DNA of 64,000 nucleotides. Origin: Acidobacteriota bacterium. Its GTDB lineage: Bacteria > Acidobacteriota > Vicinamibacteria > Vicinamibacterales > 2-12-FULL-66-21. Positions 10,178 through 19,559 of this stretch are shown here, in pieces (positions within the stretch are counted from its first letter, which is position 1; every line of letters begins with the position of its first letter). Where the stretch lies: the NCBI GenBank assembly GCA_003222675.1, contig QHWT01000061.1, forward strand, positions 1 through 64,000. The letters are read 5' to 3'. The notes beneath the pieces are model-generated. The model did not search any database, was not told where the DNA came from, and saw only the letters and a list, made by a program, of their open reading frames with translations. Both the position numbers and the translations under genes were made by a program.

Positions 10178-10519
10178 CTATTGCACGGTCTTGAACGCGG
10201 TCTGCACGATCACCGCCTTCGAGAGTCGCGGGCGGCCCAGAAGACCTGGGTGTACGTCGCGTTCTGGCGGAACGATGTGCGCGTCGTCGGCGGTTCTGAC
10301 GCCGAGCTGCGATGGCTGTTCGATTCCGTACGTGCTCAACTTCACGATGCTGTGGCCCGACGGGTGGTACGAGCCTTTGTCTTCCGTCACCTTCAGCGCG
10401 ATCGTGAACGGCCGCGCCCTGCCGCGAATGACAAGGTCCCCGGCGAGCTGACACGTGCTCTGGTTACCGGACGCTTTCGAGCACGTCGCTTTCTCCGCCA
10501 GGAAGCGCACGTCGGGCAT
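10178..10519 (-). pseudogene. YceI-family C-terminal fragment
   Basis: About 113 codons encode the C-terminal half of a YceI-like lipocalin (polyisoprenoid-binding) domain. The segment LAGDLVIRGRARPFTIAL followed by KVTEDKGSYHPSGHSIVKLS is characteristic of the second half of this beta-barrel fold. The N-terminal strands and any signal peptide are missing. The 110 bases upstream show no in-frame continuation that I recognise, so this is probably a truncated remnant. The last 20 codons (RPRLSKAVIVQTAFKTVQ) still look like a coherent end. An intact YceI gene occurs at 34767-35372 but is a divergent paralogue. It could alternatively be a short functional protein without export. Confidence 0.6.
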
Positions 10520-10634
10520 TGCGATCTGAGCCCCACGCGGTCGTCGCGGGAATTACCTCAGAAATCGGAGCCGGCCGCGCGACCACGGCCGCGATCACGA
10601 CTTCGACGCAGTCCTCGGGTCCAATCGCACGGCC

Positions 10635-13289
10635 CTAATTCGCGCGCAGCACCTGCAGCGGATCCAGCCGCGACGCGCGGTACGCAGGTACCAGGCTCGC
10701 CATGACAGCTACGATGGCCAGCGTGCCGGCGACCGCCGCAAGCGTGAGCGGATCCGATGGGCTCACGCCGAACACGAGCCTCTGCATCACTCTCGCGGAC
10801 GCCAGGGCGGCCACGGCGCCGATGAGGATGCCGATGATGGTGGGGGTCATGCCTTCGCGGATCACCAGCCGTACGACATCCGCTGTCTGCGCGCCGAGGG
10901 CCGTCCTGATCCCGATCTCGCGGCTGCGGCCGCGAACGATATACGACAGGACGCTGTAAATGCCGACTGACGCGAGCGCCAGCGCCACGACCGCGAACAG
11001 TCCCAGAAGCAGCGCGCTGAAGCGCTGCGATGTCAACGTCTCATCCAGCACGCGGTCCATCGTCCGCATCTCCTCGATCGGCTGCTCCGGATCGATCGCG
11101 CGCACGACGCCGGCCGAAGCCTGCGCGAGCGAGAGCGGAGGGACCGCGGTTCGCACGGCAAATGCGAACGAGCTCCAGGTGTGCTCACGCGTGTATTCGT
11201 ACACGGTCGGCATCGCCTCTTCGGAGAGCTCTCCCTGCTTGACGTCGCCGACGATGCCGATCACCTGCTTCGCCGCGGTCTTCGATTCGAGCGGGAGCGT
11301 GACGCGGCGTCCGATCGGATCGGCATCACCCCACAGAAGCTTTGCGGCGGCGCGGCTGACGAGCATGACCGCGACGTCGCCGTCAGCGAAATCGCGCCCA
11401 CCGACGAGCGGGATGTTCATCGCGCGCAAGTACCCGGGTGTTGCTTTGCGCACCGCCACCGTCGGCTGATCGCGCGGCAGGAGCTCGGTGTGGCCTTCGA
11501 GCACGATCGGCTGCACGGAACCGCCCGTGACGGGGAGGTCATCGACGCCTCCCGCCGCCTGAACTCCCGGAAGCGCGCGGATGCGCTGCAGGGCGGTCTC
11601 GAAGAACGCACTGATCTCGGCGGGCGTCTTGTACTTCGTTTCCGGGAGCGACACCCGGAGCGTCAGCACGTTGCGCGGGTCGAATCCTGTGTCGACGTGC
11701 CGAAGCGCGAGCAGACTGCGCAGCATGACCGCCGCGCCCATCAGCAGCACCAGCGAGAGCGCGACCTCGCACACGATGAGGACGCGGCGCGTCCGGATGC
11801 CCACCGCGCTGTCGCTCCGTCCACCCTCTTTCAGCGCTGCGTTGAGATCCGACCTTCCGGCGCGCAGCGCGGGGACCGCCCCGGCGAGGATGCCGGTAAT
11901 GAACGATGCGGCGACGACGAACAGCAGCACGCGTGCGTCAACCGTCACCTCCTCGGCACGCGGCAGTTGATTGGCCAGCAGCGCGGCCCCCGCCGTGAGA
12001 CTGGTGCGCGCGAGCACCAGGCCCGCCAGGCCGCCTGCAATCGCGAGGACGAGCGCCTCAATCAGCAGTTGCTGGAATACCCGCGCGCGCCCCGCGCCGA
12101 GTGCCGAGCGAATCGCAAGCTCCTTGCGGCGCGCGAGCGCACGCGCGAAGAGCAGATTGCCCACGTTCGCGCACGCAATCAGCAGCACGAGCCCGACGGC
12201 GGCGAGCAACATCACGAGCGTCATGCGAATGTCGCCGACGATCAGCTCCTGCAGCGGGACGACCGTGGCCCCCCAGCCGGCGTTGGCCTGCGGGTATTGC
12301 TGCTCCAGCCGCTTCGAGATCACATCCATTTCCGTTTGCGCCTGCGTCACGCTCACGCCGGGTGTCAGGCGCGCGATTACCTGAGCGTTGTGGTTTTCGC
12401 GAACGGCGCGCTGTGCCTCGGTGTAGGCGAGCGGAACCCACATGTCGCGCGCGGTGATTGCCCACGACGCGACCGAGAAGCGCACAGGCATCACGCCGAT
12501 GACGGTGTACGGTTCGCTGTCGAGCCTGAGCGTGCGGCCGACCACGTCCCGCGCGCCGGCAAAATGGCTCTTCCAGAAACCATCACTGAGAACCACGACA
12601 TGTGCGCGTGCGGGGTCGTCTTCTTCGGTAACGAATACCCGCCCCATGGCAGGCCGCGCGCGCGCCACCTGGAAGAAATCGGCGCCGACCGCTCCGGCGA
12701 CGACGGCCTCGGCATTCCCGCCGCCGGTCAGCGTGAACTGGCGGAACCGGTAGATGGCCATGCTGTCGAACAGCCGCGCGTCGTGCTTCCAGTCGTAAAA
12801 GTTCGCCGGCGACACCGAGAAGCGATGAATGCCTGGAAAGGCGGCCTGCGGCGGTTCGTGAAACAGCCGTACCAGCCGATCGGGTTCGTCGAACGACAGC
12901 GGACGGAGCAGCACGGCATTCACGATGCTGAAGATCGCCGTGTTGGCGCCAATTCCAACCGCCAGAACGGCGATCACCGCAAGGGCAAATGACGGCGCTC
13001 GAAACAGGACGCGGACGGCGTACCGCAAATCGGCAGCGAGCGTGCGCAAAATGGAGTCTCCCTTTGGACCCGGCGAGTACAAGAATGATGAGGAATGGCT
13101 GCGGACGCGCGGCGGCCGCGCGAGACAGCGAATCGTCTGTCGCCAGTACCAGCGCCACGCGCCGACCGGCGACGCCGCACTGCGGTTCTGGAACTCTTCT
13201 TCAAGATCGCCCACCACGAAGTCGCGCCATTCAGCTGGGAGCCGGCGCGTGAGCAGCCACGAGGCGAGCCGCGGCGGAGACGATTTCAC
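10635..13289 (-). CDS. ADOP-type permease with N-terminal prefix domain
   Basis: An 884-residue membrane protein of the acidobacterial duplicated orphan permease type. Residues 1-75 form the soluble prefix domain (LPAEWRDFVVGDLEEEF) found in one ADOP class. A transmembrane helix near 100-125 (VLAVGIGANTAIFSIVNAVLL) leads into a MacB-like periplasmic domain, then an FtsX transmembrane block near 360-470, a second periplasmic domain and a final FtsX block near 750-870. It ends with the usual RASRLDPLQVLRAN. The ATG overlaps the TGA of the PadR gene by four bases, so the two are coupled. No ATPase gene is adjacent, as is normal for orphan permeases. Transport substrate unknown; a role in stress or antibiotic tolerance is only a guess from MacB relatives. 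Confidence 0.93.
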   Translation of the reverse strand: MKSSPPRLASWLLTRRLPAEWRDFVVGDLEEEFQNRSAASPVGAWRWYWRQTIRCLARPPRVRSHSSSFLYSPGPKGDSILRTLAADLRYAVRVLFRAPSFALAVIAVLAVGIGANTAIFSIVNAVLLRPLSFDEPDRLVRLFHEPPQAAFPGIHRFSVSPANFYDWKHDARLFDSMAIYRFRQFTLTGGGNAEAVVAGAVGADFFQVARARPAMGRVFVTEEDDPARAHVVVLSDGFWKSHFAGARDVVGRTLRLDSEPYTVIGVMPVRFSVASWAITARDMWVPLAYTEAQRAVRENHNAQVIARLTPGVSVTQAQTEMDVISKRLEQQYPQANAGWGATVVPLQELIVGDIRMTLVMLLAAVGLVLLIACANVGNLLFARALARRKELAIRSALGAGRARVFQQLLIEALVLAIAGGLAGLVLARTSLTAGAALLANQLPRAEEVTVDARVLLFVVAASFITGILAGAVPALRAGRSDLNAALKEGGRSDSAVGIRTRRVLIVCEVALSLVLLMGAAVMLRSLLALRHVDTGFDPRNVLTLRVSLPETKYKTPAEISAFFETALQRIRALPGVQAAGGVDDLPVTGGSVQPIVLEGHTELLPRDQPTVAVRKATPGYLRAMNIPLVGGRDFADGDVAVMLVSRAAAKLLWGDADPIGRRVTLPLESKTAAKQVIGIVGDVKQGELSEEAMPTVYEYTREHTWSSFAFAVRTAVPPLSLAQASAGVVRAIDPEQPIEEMRTMDRVLDETLTSQRFSALLLGLFAVVALALASVGIYSVLSYIVRGRSREIGIRTALGAQTADVVRLVIREGMTPTIIGILIGAVAALASARVMQRLVFGVSPSDPLTLAAVAGTLAIVAVMASLVPAYRASRLDPLQVLRAN

Positions 13290-13627
13290 TTCGTTTCCAG
13301 ACGCCGCTCGAGGCCGTGGGCCATTGCGGTGAACGCACGATACGCGTGGCCGAGCGCCGCAACGCCCGCGGGACGCAGCGCGTAGAACTTCCGGCGTCTG
13401 CCGCCGCGCTGCGGCGTCGGTTCACCCACCCACGATCGCAGCAACCCCTTCGCTTCGAGCCGATCCAGCGTCGTATACACGGCGTTGATCGACACGTCGC
13501 GTCCCGATCGCGCGTGAATCTCCTGCCGTATGGCCGCGCCATACGCATCCTCATCGAGGCGCAGAACGCCAAAAAGGACGAGCTGTTCGAAGTCGCCAAG
13601 TGCCGACGCTTTAGATTTAAACCACAT
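13286..13627 (-). CDS. PadR-family transcriptional regulator
   Basis: A 113-residue winged-helix regulator. The PadR domain spans about residues 10-90, with DFEQLVLFGVLRLDEDAYGA as the first helices, VSINAVYTTLDRLEAKGLL as the recognition helix and RRRKFYALRPAGVAAL as the wing. Its stop codon overlaps the start of the ADOP permease (ATGA), so it almost certainly controls that permease and itself. The C-terminal dimerisation helix is short, as in PadR subfamily 2. The start ATG at 13627 has no obvious Shine-Dalgarno sequence but has a TAATAT -10-like element only nine bases upstream. The mRNA may be nearly leaderless. Confidence 0.9.
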   Translation of the reverse strand: MWFKSKASALGDFEQLVLFGVLRLDEDAYGAAIRQEIHARSGRDVSINAVYTTLDRLEAKGLLRSWVGEPTPQRGGRRRKFYALRPAGVAALGHAYRAFTAMAHGLERRLETK

Positions 13628-13641
13628 TGTGGGTGATATTA
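13622..13641 (-). promoter_or_regulatory. Possible PadR promoter and operator at the start codon
   Basis: On the minus strand TAATAT (13641-13636) lies nine bases before the PadR ATG. The palindrome CCACATTGTGG (13622-13632) covers the start codon. A -35 element is not clear. The arrangement would allow the repressor to block its own initiation; this is inference. Confidence 0.35.
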
Positions 13642-13731
13642 CGACAACAGGAGGTTAGACGGAAATCCAGCGCCAAGGGTTTAAGGACCCACCTGAGTGG
13701 CCGGCTTCAGCCGGAAGTTCAAGAACTGTGA

Positions 13732-16188
13732 CTACTCGGATCGCAGCGCCTGGATGACGTCGACCCGCGATGCGCGCGCCGCCGGCATCAGCGACGCGAG
13801 GACCGCCGCCGCGATCAGAATCGATGCGGCGCCGGCCACCGGCAGCGCTCCCGGAATCCTGACGTCATGAATGTAGGTGCCCGCCAATCGTGCCAGCGCC
13901 ATGCCGCCTGCTGCGCCGGCAACGATGCCGGCGCAGGCAATCACCGCGCCTTCTCCCAGCACGCGCGTCAGCAGGTGGCGCGGCGCCGAGCCAATCGCGA
14001 GGCGGATGCCGAACTCGCGCGTCCGCGCGCTGACCGAGAACGCCAGCACGCCGGCAACGCCGACAACCGCGATCGTGAGCGCCACACCGGCGAATCCGCC
14101 GAATACGAGCGCGTTCAACCGATCGGGCGCGAGGACCTCGGCGCGCACGTCTTCCAGCGTTGCGGCGCGCTCGACGGGCTGCTCCGCGGACAGCTCGCGA
14201 ATGATGCGTGTGATCGATGGCACCAGCGCGTACGGGTTGCCGCGCGCGTGGACGAAGAGGCGGCCGCCGCCGATCTCCTGCTCGAAGGGATGATAGACGC
14301 TGAGCGCCGGTCCAGGCACGACGTTCTCGTCGTCGATGTCAGCCGCAATGCCGACGATGCGCCGCGGGCCGGTACTCACGTCGATGAACTTCATGACGGG
14401 ATCGGTCCACATGAAGTTGCGGTTCAGCGCATCCTGATTCGGGAACATCCGCTGCGCCAGGCTCTGGCTCACGATGACGACGCGTTCAGCGCCGCTCCGA
14501 TCGATGTCCGTGAAGTCGCGGCCGGCGATGATCGGGACGCCCAGCGACGCGAAGAACCCTGGCGAAATCGTGCGAAACCGCGCGCGCGGATCTTCTTCGC
14601 CGTTCTCGCGGCGGTAACCCTCGACAGAGAACTGAAAGCCGGGACCGAAGGCGCCGGCGTCACGCCACGGCACCACGGTGCCGACGGCGACGCGCTCCAC
14701 GCCGGGTAGTTGCGTGATGCGGTGCATCGCTTCCTTGTAGAACACGGCGAGCTCATTCGGCGCGCGCTGGTACGACACGACGGGCACGTTCAAGGCGAGC
14801 ACGTGGCTCATGTCAAAGCCGGTGCGCGTCGCCTGCAGCGCCATCAGCGTCGTCAGCAACATTCCGGCACCGGCAAGGAGCACGAACGACGCCGCGATCT
14901 GCGTCACCGCGAACAGGCGGAGGCGGCGGTTCGTGCCCGACGTAATCCTCACGTTTCCGCTCGACAGCCCGAAGCCGTTCGCGGCGTCCGTCGATGGCAG
15001 GCGTGGCACGAAGGCGAGGAGAACCGCCGCGGCCACGGCGAGGCCCGCGCCGACCCACAAGGGGCTGGCGTCGACGGTGAGGTCCAGCGCCCGTACTGAA
15101 AAGCGTGCGGCGTACCGGGCAAGAATTGCGACCATCGGCCGCGCGATCACGACGCCCAGCAACGCGCCCGCGCCGCAGAGCAGCAGGCTCTCAGCGAGGA
15201 GCGTTCGTCGAAGCGCGCGTGTACTCGCACCGAGCGCCGCCCGAATCGCGAGCTCACCCTCGCGGCGCACCGAGCGCGCAAGGATCAGGTTCGCCACGTT
15301 CGAGCACGCGATGATGAAGACCAGCACCGAGGCCGCGAGAAGCACCAGCAGGACCGTCCGCGCCGACGAGGTGATCTGATCCCGCAGCCCGAACGCATCG
15401 ATTCGAAAGTCTGCGTTCTGCGGATAGGACTCGGGGTGTGCCTTGACCATCGCACCGTGCACAACGCGCAGCTCGGCGCGCGCGGCGTCGAGATCCGCTC
15501 CGGGAGCGAGGCGGCCGAACAGCTCCGTCATTCGATGCACACGGCCAGTCACCATCGTCGCCGACAGATGATGGGGACTCGTCACGACGTTTGCGATGAT
15601 CTCCGTCTCGGACGGATAAGGGACCGACGGCTCGAGCACGCCGACGATGGTCGCGGGGCGATCGCCAAGTCTCACGGCCTTGCCGATGACGGAGCGGTCG
15701 CTGCCGAGCGACGTGGACCAGAATCGATACGTCAGCACCGCCGCGCCGGCTGCGTTCGGCCCATCGTCGGTCGGGTCGAGCAGGCGGCCCAGAATGGGGC
15801 GAAGGCCCATGACGTCGAAGTACGAGCCGCCCACGACGCCGGCGCGGACCACGCGTGGCTCTCCCAGGCCGACCATGGTGAACTCGATGGTCGAGAAGTC
15901 GCCAAACGCCGTCAGCGTCCTGATGCCCGAGCGCAGGTCCTGAATCTCCGGCACCGAGAAATTGGCATTCTCGGCGCCGATCCCCCGCGCGCTCTGGCGG
16001 ATGTAGATGAGCCGATCCTCATCGCGGTTTGCGAGCGGCCGCAGGAGCACGCCGCGGACGACGGTGAAGATGGCCGCGTTGGCGCCAATCCCGAGCGCGA
16101 GCGTGGCAATCACGGTAAAGGCGAGACCCTTGACCCTGCCGAGGGATCGCAGCGCGAATCGAATGTCGGTGATGAGCCTCATATCCAT
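13732..16188 (-). CDS. ADOP-type permease without prefix domain
   Basis: An 818-residue orphan permease of the FtsX/MacB type. It starts directly with DIRFALRSLGRVKGLAFTV, a transmembrane helix near residues 20-45 (LALGIGANAAIFTVVRGVLL), then a MacB-like periplasmic domain, an FtsX block near 270-370, a second periplasmic domain and a final FtsX block near 690-810 ending ARASRVDVIQALRSE. It lacks the N-terminal prefix domain of the neighbouring permease, so the two are different ADOP classes. It lies about 100 bases upstream of the PadR gene on the same strand but is not coupled to it. ATG 16188 was chosen as the first start in frame; a second ATG two codons on is also possible. Confidence 0.92.
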   Translation of the reverse strand: MDMRLITDIRFALRSLGRVKGLAFTVIATLALGIGANAAIFTVVRGVLLRPLANRDEDRLIYIRQSARGIGAENANFSVPEIQDLRSGIRTLTAFGDFSTIEFTMVGLGEPRVVRAGVVGGSYFDVMGLRPILGRLLDPTDDGPNAAGAAVLTYRFWSTSLGSDRSVIGKAVRLGDRPATIVGVLEPSVPYPSETEIIANVVTSPHHLSATMVTGRVHRMTELFGRLAPGADLDAARAELRVVHGAMVKAHPESYPQNADFRIDAFGLRDQITSSARTVLLVLLAASVLVFIIACSNVANLILARSVRREGELAIRAALGASTRALRRTLLAESLLLCGAGALLGVVIARPMVAILARYAARFSVRALDLTVDASPLWVGAGLAVAAAVLLAFVPRLPSTDAANGFGLSSGNVRITSGTNRRLRLFAVTQIAASFVLLAGAGMLLTTLMALQATRTGFDMSHVLALNVPVVSYQRAPNELAVFYKEAMHRITQLPGVERVAVGTVVPWRDAGAFGPGFQFSVEGYRRENGEEDPRARFRTISPGFFASLGVPIIAGRDFTDIDRSGAERVVIVSQSLAQRMFPNQDALNRNFMWTDPVMKFIDVSTGPRRIVGIAADIDDENVVPGPALSVYHPFEQEIGGGRLFVHARGNPYALVPSITRIIRELSAEQPVERAATLEDVRAEVLAPDRLNALVFGGFAGVALTIAVVGVAGVLAFSVSARTREFGIRLAIGSAPRHLLTRVLGEGAVIACAGIVAGAAGGMALARLAGTYIHDVRIPGALPVAGAASILIAAAVLASLMPAARASRVDVIQALRSE

Positions 16189-16392
16189 CCTATTATGCGT
16201 TTGCAGACGGTTCGTGGAGTCAGCGGCCGATAATCATGACCACTTCCTCCATCCGGCGACAAGGCCATTGCCGAGGAGGCCGCGAACCGACCGGTGCTGC
16301 TGGCTGGTCGAACGGCAAGGCGCCGGATCGACATCTCGGGATCACGGAACCCTGTCGATCTTGCGCTGTTCGGGGTGAAGATGGTGTGATCG

Positions 16393-17646
16393 GTGGCGGT
16401 GGTCGCAATCGATCCCGTGCTCGAGACGGTGAATGCCGTCTATCTCTCCGACTCCCGCCGCGTGCTCGCCACGCTGATCCGGCTGCTCGGCGATTTCGAC
16501 GTCGCGGAAGAAGCGCTGCACGATGCCTTCAGGGCGGCGCTGGAGCAGTGGCCGGGCGAAGGCGTCCCGGCCAATCCTCGCGCGTGGCTCGTGTCGACCG
16601 GACGCTTCAAGGCGATTGACGGGATGCGCCGTCGGGCGCGGTTCGACGCGCTCGACGATGTCGGCAGCAAAGCTGACGTCGCCGTCATCGATGCCGGCGC
16701 GTGGGCCGATGAAGAGAGCGTCGAGGACGACCGGCTCCGCCTGATCTTCACGTGCTGCCACCCGGCATTATCGCCCGATGCGCAGGTCGCGCTCACGCTG
16801 CGCGAGGTGTGCGGGCTCACCACCGAAGAGATCGGCCGCGCGTTTTTGACGCCTGCGCCCACGCTGGCGCAGCGTATCGTGCGCGCGAAGTCCAAGATCC
16901 GGGATGCACGGATTCCGTATCAGGTGCCCACGCAGGCGGAGCTGCCCGAACGGCTCGACGCGGTGCTGCGCGTCATCTATCTCGTCTTCAACGAGGGCTA
17001 CGCCGCCTCGTCGGGCGCATCCGTCACGCGGCACGATCTGTCGGCGGAGGCGATTCGCCTCGGACGGCTGCTCGTCAAGCTGCTGCCCGAACCAGAGGCG
17101 GTTGGACTGCTCGCGCTGATGCTGCTGCACGAGTCCCGGCGCGCGGCGCGGATGTCGGCCTCCGGTGAGTTGATCCTGCTCGACGAGCAGGATCGATCGC
17201 GGTGGAACCGCGATCAGATCGCGGAAGGCATACGGCTGGTCGAGCAGGCGCTCGCGGGACGGCGCGCGGGACCATACGCGATTCAGGCGGCAATTGCCGC
17301 CGTCCACGCCGAGGCGTCCAGCGCGAAGGCAACCGACTGGGAGGAGATCGTCGGCCTCTATGACGCATTATTGCGCGCGGCGCCGTCTCCCGTGATTGAG
17401 CTGAACAGGGCCGTGGCGCTGGCGATGCGCGACGGACCCGCGGCCGGCCTGGACGTCATCGACGGGATTCTCGCGCGCGGGGACCTGCTGGACTATCGTC
17501 TCGCGCACGCGGCGCGCGCGGATCTCTGCCGCCGGCTCGGTCGGACCGCGGACGCACGCGCGTCGTACGAGCGCGCGCTCGAGCTCACGCGTCAGGAGCC
17601 GGAGCGGCGATTTCTCGAGCGGCGTCTCGGCGAACTCTCCACATGA
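16393..17646 (+). CDS. ECF42-type RNA polymerase sigma factor with C-terminal extension
   Basis: A 417-residue sigma-70 family protein. Region 2 lies at about residues 10-85 (LIRLLGDFDVAEEALHDAF, then AWLVSTGRFKAIDGMRRR). Region 4 lies at about 115-165 (VALTLREVCGLTTEEIGRAF followed by LAQRIVRAKSKI). From about residue 180 a 235-residue extension contains FNEGYAAS and TPR-like helices (SPVIELNRAVALAM). This architecture (DUF6596 type) defines ECF42, whose members lack a classic anti-sigma factor and usually sit beside DGPF/YCII proteins. Two such genes lie at 19162 and 20607. The start is a GTG at 16393 with a second GTG six bases on. The TGA overlaps the ATG of the next gene (ATGA). Confidence 0.9.
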   Translation: MAVVAIDPVLETVNAVYLSDSRRVLATLIRLLGDFDVAEEALHDAFRAALEQWPGEGVPANPRAWLVSTGRFKAIDGMRRRARFDALDDVGSKADVAVIDAGAWADEESVEDDRLRLIFTCCHPALSPDAQVALTLREVCGLTTEEIGRAFLTPAPTLAQRIVRAKSKIRDARIPYQVPTQAELPERLDAVLRVIYLVFNEGYAASSGASVTRHDLSAEAIRLGRLLVKLLPEPEAVGLLALMLLHESRRAARMSASGELILLDEQDRSRWNRDQIAEGIRLVEQALAGRRAGPYAIQAAIAAVHAEASSAKATDWEEIVGLYDALLRAAPSPVIELNRAVALAMRDGPAAGLDVIDGILARGDLLDYRLAHAARADLCRRLGRTADARASYERALELTRQEPERRFLERRLGELST

Positions 17647-19043
17647 TCGACAGGAGGCGTACTCGATTGTTACGTTCATTACCGTCAGCACTTGCGGAGC
17701 GCACACGCACATCGCGGTGGTTCGAACCGGTCGATGCCGCGTCCCTCGTGGCGTTCCGGATCGCCTTCGGCCTCTTGATGTTTGTAGAGGTGATTCGCTA
17801 CTTTTACCACGGCTGGATAGGCCGCAACTTCATCGTCCCCACATTTCATTTCACGTATTTTGGGTTCGACTGGGTGCGGCCGTGGGCCGGGCCAGGCATG
17901 CATGTCCACTTCGCGGCGCTCGGAATCCTGGCGCTGTTCGTCGCGGCAGGAATCTGGTACCGGGCGTCTGCCGCCCTGTTCTTCGTCGGGTTCACGCACG
18001 TCTTCCTGCTCGATCAGGCGCGCTACCTGAATCACTTCTACCTGATCTGCCTACTGAGCTTCCTGCTGGTGTTCGTGCCCGCCCACCGGTCGTTTTCCGT
18101 TGATGCCTGGCGTCGTTCGGAGATTCGGTCGGACGTCGTCCCGGCATGGACCGTGAACCTGCTCCGAGCGCAGATCGGGATACCGTATTTCTACGCCGGT
18201 GTCGCAAAACTCAACGTGGACTGGCTCGCCGGCAATCCGCTGCGCGGCTGGCTGGCGGCCGCGAGCGATTTTCCGGTCCTCGGATCGCTCTTGGTGTATG
18301 AACCGATCGTGACGGTCTTTGCGTTCGGCGCGGTTCTGTTCGACCTGTTCATAGTCCCTCTCCTCTTATCGCACCGAACCAGACCAGTGGGATTCAGCCT
18401 CGCCGTGATCTTCCACGCGATCAATTGGCATCTCTTCGAGATCGGAATCTTCCCGCCGCTGATGATCGCCGCGACGTGTTTGTTTTTCCATCCCGAGTGG
18501 CCGCGGCGGCTCTGGCGGCGAGTTCGGCGTTCAACAGCACCGGCGACGGAACAACCCAGCGCGCGTGTGCAATGGTGGTCGCCCAGCCGGCTCACGACGG
18601 CGTTGGTTGCCGTCTACCTGATCGTGCAGATCACTGTGCCGCTCAGGCATTTTCTCTATCCGGGTGACGTGAACTGGACCGAGGAAGGACACCGATTCTC
18701 ATGGCGCATGATGCTGCGCGAGAAAACCGGCGAGGTCGAGTTTATTGCGAGACAGCCGGCGACGGGGGTCTCGTTTCCGGTGGATCCTCGAGCGTACCTG
18801 ACGCGCTCGCAGATTGACGTCATGAAGTCGCGGCCGGATATGATCCTGCAGTTCTGCCATTGGGCGGCGGAGGATCTGACTCGCAAGATGGGCCCGGTCG
18901 AGATTCGAGTGAGAGCGTGGCTTTCTCTCAATGGACGACCCGAGCAGTGGCTCATCGATCCCGACGTGAACCTCGCGGAACAGCCTCGCAGTCTCTGGCC
19001 CGCGCCGTGGATCGTGCCGCTTGCCGCGCCTTCAACCGATTGA
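17643..19043 (+). CDS. Vitamin K-dependent gamma-carboxylase-like (HTTM) membrane protein
   Basis: A 466-residue protein with several membrane spans (about residues 32-55, 88-106, 108-145, 215-245 and 250-285). It matches the HTTM/VKGC family: PYFYAGVAKLNVDWL near residue 181-195 keeps the Lys (about 189) that aligns by motif with the catalytic base Lys218 of human gamma-glutamyl carboxylase (AGVKKLDADW). IFHAINWHLFEIGIFP and FFHPEWPRRL also mirror the human motifs. The C-terminal 150 residues look periplasmic. Bacterial members are poorly characterised and may carboxylate Glu or use another quinone-dependent chemistry. Translational coupling to the sigma factor (ATGA) is notable. The propeptide-binding part of the animal enzyme is not evident. 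Confidence 0.82.
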   Translation: MIDRRRTRLLRSLPSALAERTRTSRWFEPVDAASLVAFRIAFGLLMFVEVIRYFYHGWIGRNFIVPTFHFTYFGFDWVRPWAGPGMHVHFAALGILALFVAAGIWYRASAALFFVGFTHVFLLDQARYLNHFYLICLLSFLLVFVPAHRSFSVDAWRRSEIRSDVVPAWTVNLLRAQIGIPYFYAGVAKLNVDWLAGNPLRGWLAAASDFPVLGSLLVYEPIVTVFAFGAVLFDLFIVPLLLSHRTRPVGFSLAVIFHAINWHLFEIGIFPPLMIAATCLFFHPEWPRRLWRRVRRSTAPATEQPSARVQWWSPSRLTTALVAVYLIVQITVPLRHFLYPGDVNWTEEGHRFSWRMMLREKTGEVEFIARQPATGVSFPVDPRAYLTRSQIDVMKSRPDMILQFCHWAAEDLTRKMGPVEIRVRAWLSLNGRPEQWLIDPDVNLAEQPRSLWPAPWIVPLAAPSTD

Positions 19044-19161
19044 GTGACAAGGAACGATTCCGACCACCAGCCCCACGTCCTGTCGATCTGAGGCGCGCTC
19101 GGCCGACTACCTGTAGGCCGGAGCGATGACGAAACCTTTCGAACCAACACCCCGGAGCGGT

Positions 19162-19494
19162 ATGAAGTACTTGTGTCTCGTCTATCTCGAGCAACAGAAG
19201 CTGCACGCGGTACCGGATCGCGAGTGCGCCGCATGCGGCGCCGGCCTCAGGGAGAGCGGCGTTCTCGTGGCTGCCGAGGCGCTGGAGCCCGTTGAGACCG
19301 CCACGACCGTGCGAATACGGAACGGCAAGGTATCCGTCACCGACGGCCCTTTCGCCGAGACGAAAGAGCAGTTGGCAGGCTTCTACCTCATCGACGCGAG
19401 AGATTTGAACGAAGCGATTCAGGTCGCCGCGAAGATTCCCCCCGCACGCGAGGGGAGCGTTGAAGTACGTCCGGTGCGGGAGTTGCGCCCATGA
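19162..19494 (+). CDS. YCII/DGPF-domain protein
   Basis: A 110-residue alpha/beta protein with the YCII-related fold. It carries the signature TDGPFAETKEQLAGF near residues 61-75, which gives the DGPF family its name. The ATG at 19162 has GGAG ten bases upstream and begins with the typical MKYLCLVYLE strand; an earlier ATG at 19126 would add an atypical 12 residues. DGPF proteins accompany ECF42 sigma factors, and one such sigma gene lies 1.5 kb upstream on the same strand. They may belong to the regulon or take part in signal sensing. No catalytic activity is established. Confidence 0.88.
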   Translation: MKYLCLVYLEQQKLHAVPDRECAACGAGLRESGVLVAAEALEPVETATTVRIRNGKVSVTDGPFAETKEQLAGFYLIDARDLNEAIQVAAKIPPAREGSVEVRPVRELRP

Positions 19495-19559
19495 AGTGCG
19501 GTCGCGACGACTCGGCTCGCAGGCCGACATATTCGGGCACGTGACCGCGGAGCCGCGCG

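Noticed and set aside
9267-10454. Long N-terminal extension of the LVIVD protein
   Set aside because: The extension is out of frame through the DUF305 gene, is Arg-rich, and lacks a ribosome site, whereas ATG 9266 has one and a signal peptide.
10127-10705. Plus-strand frame across the YceI remnant
   Set aside because: The minus strand carries YceI motifs, and the plus-strand translation has none.
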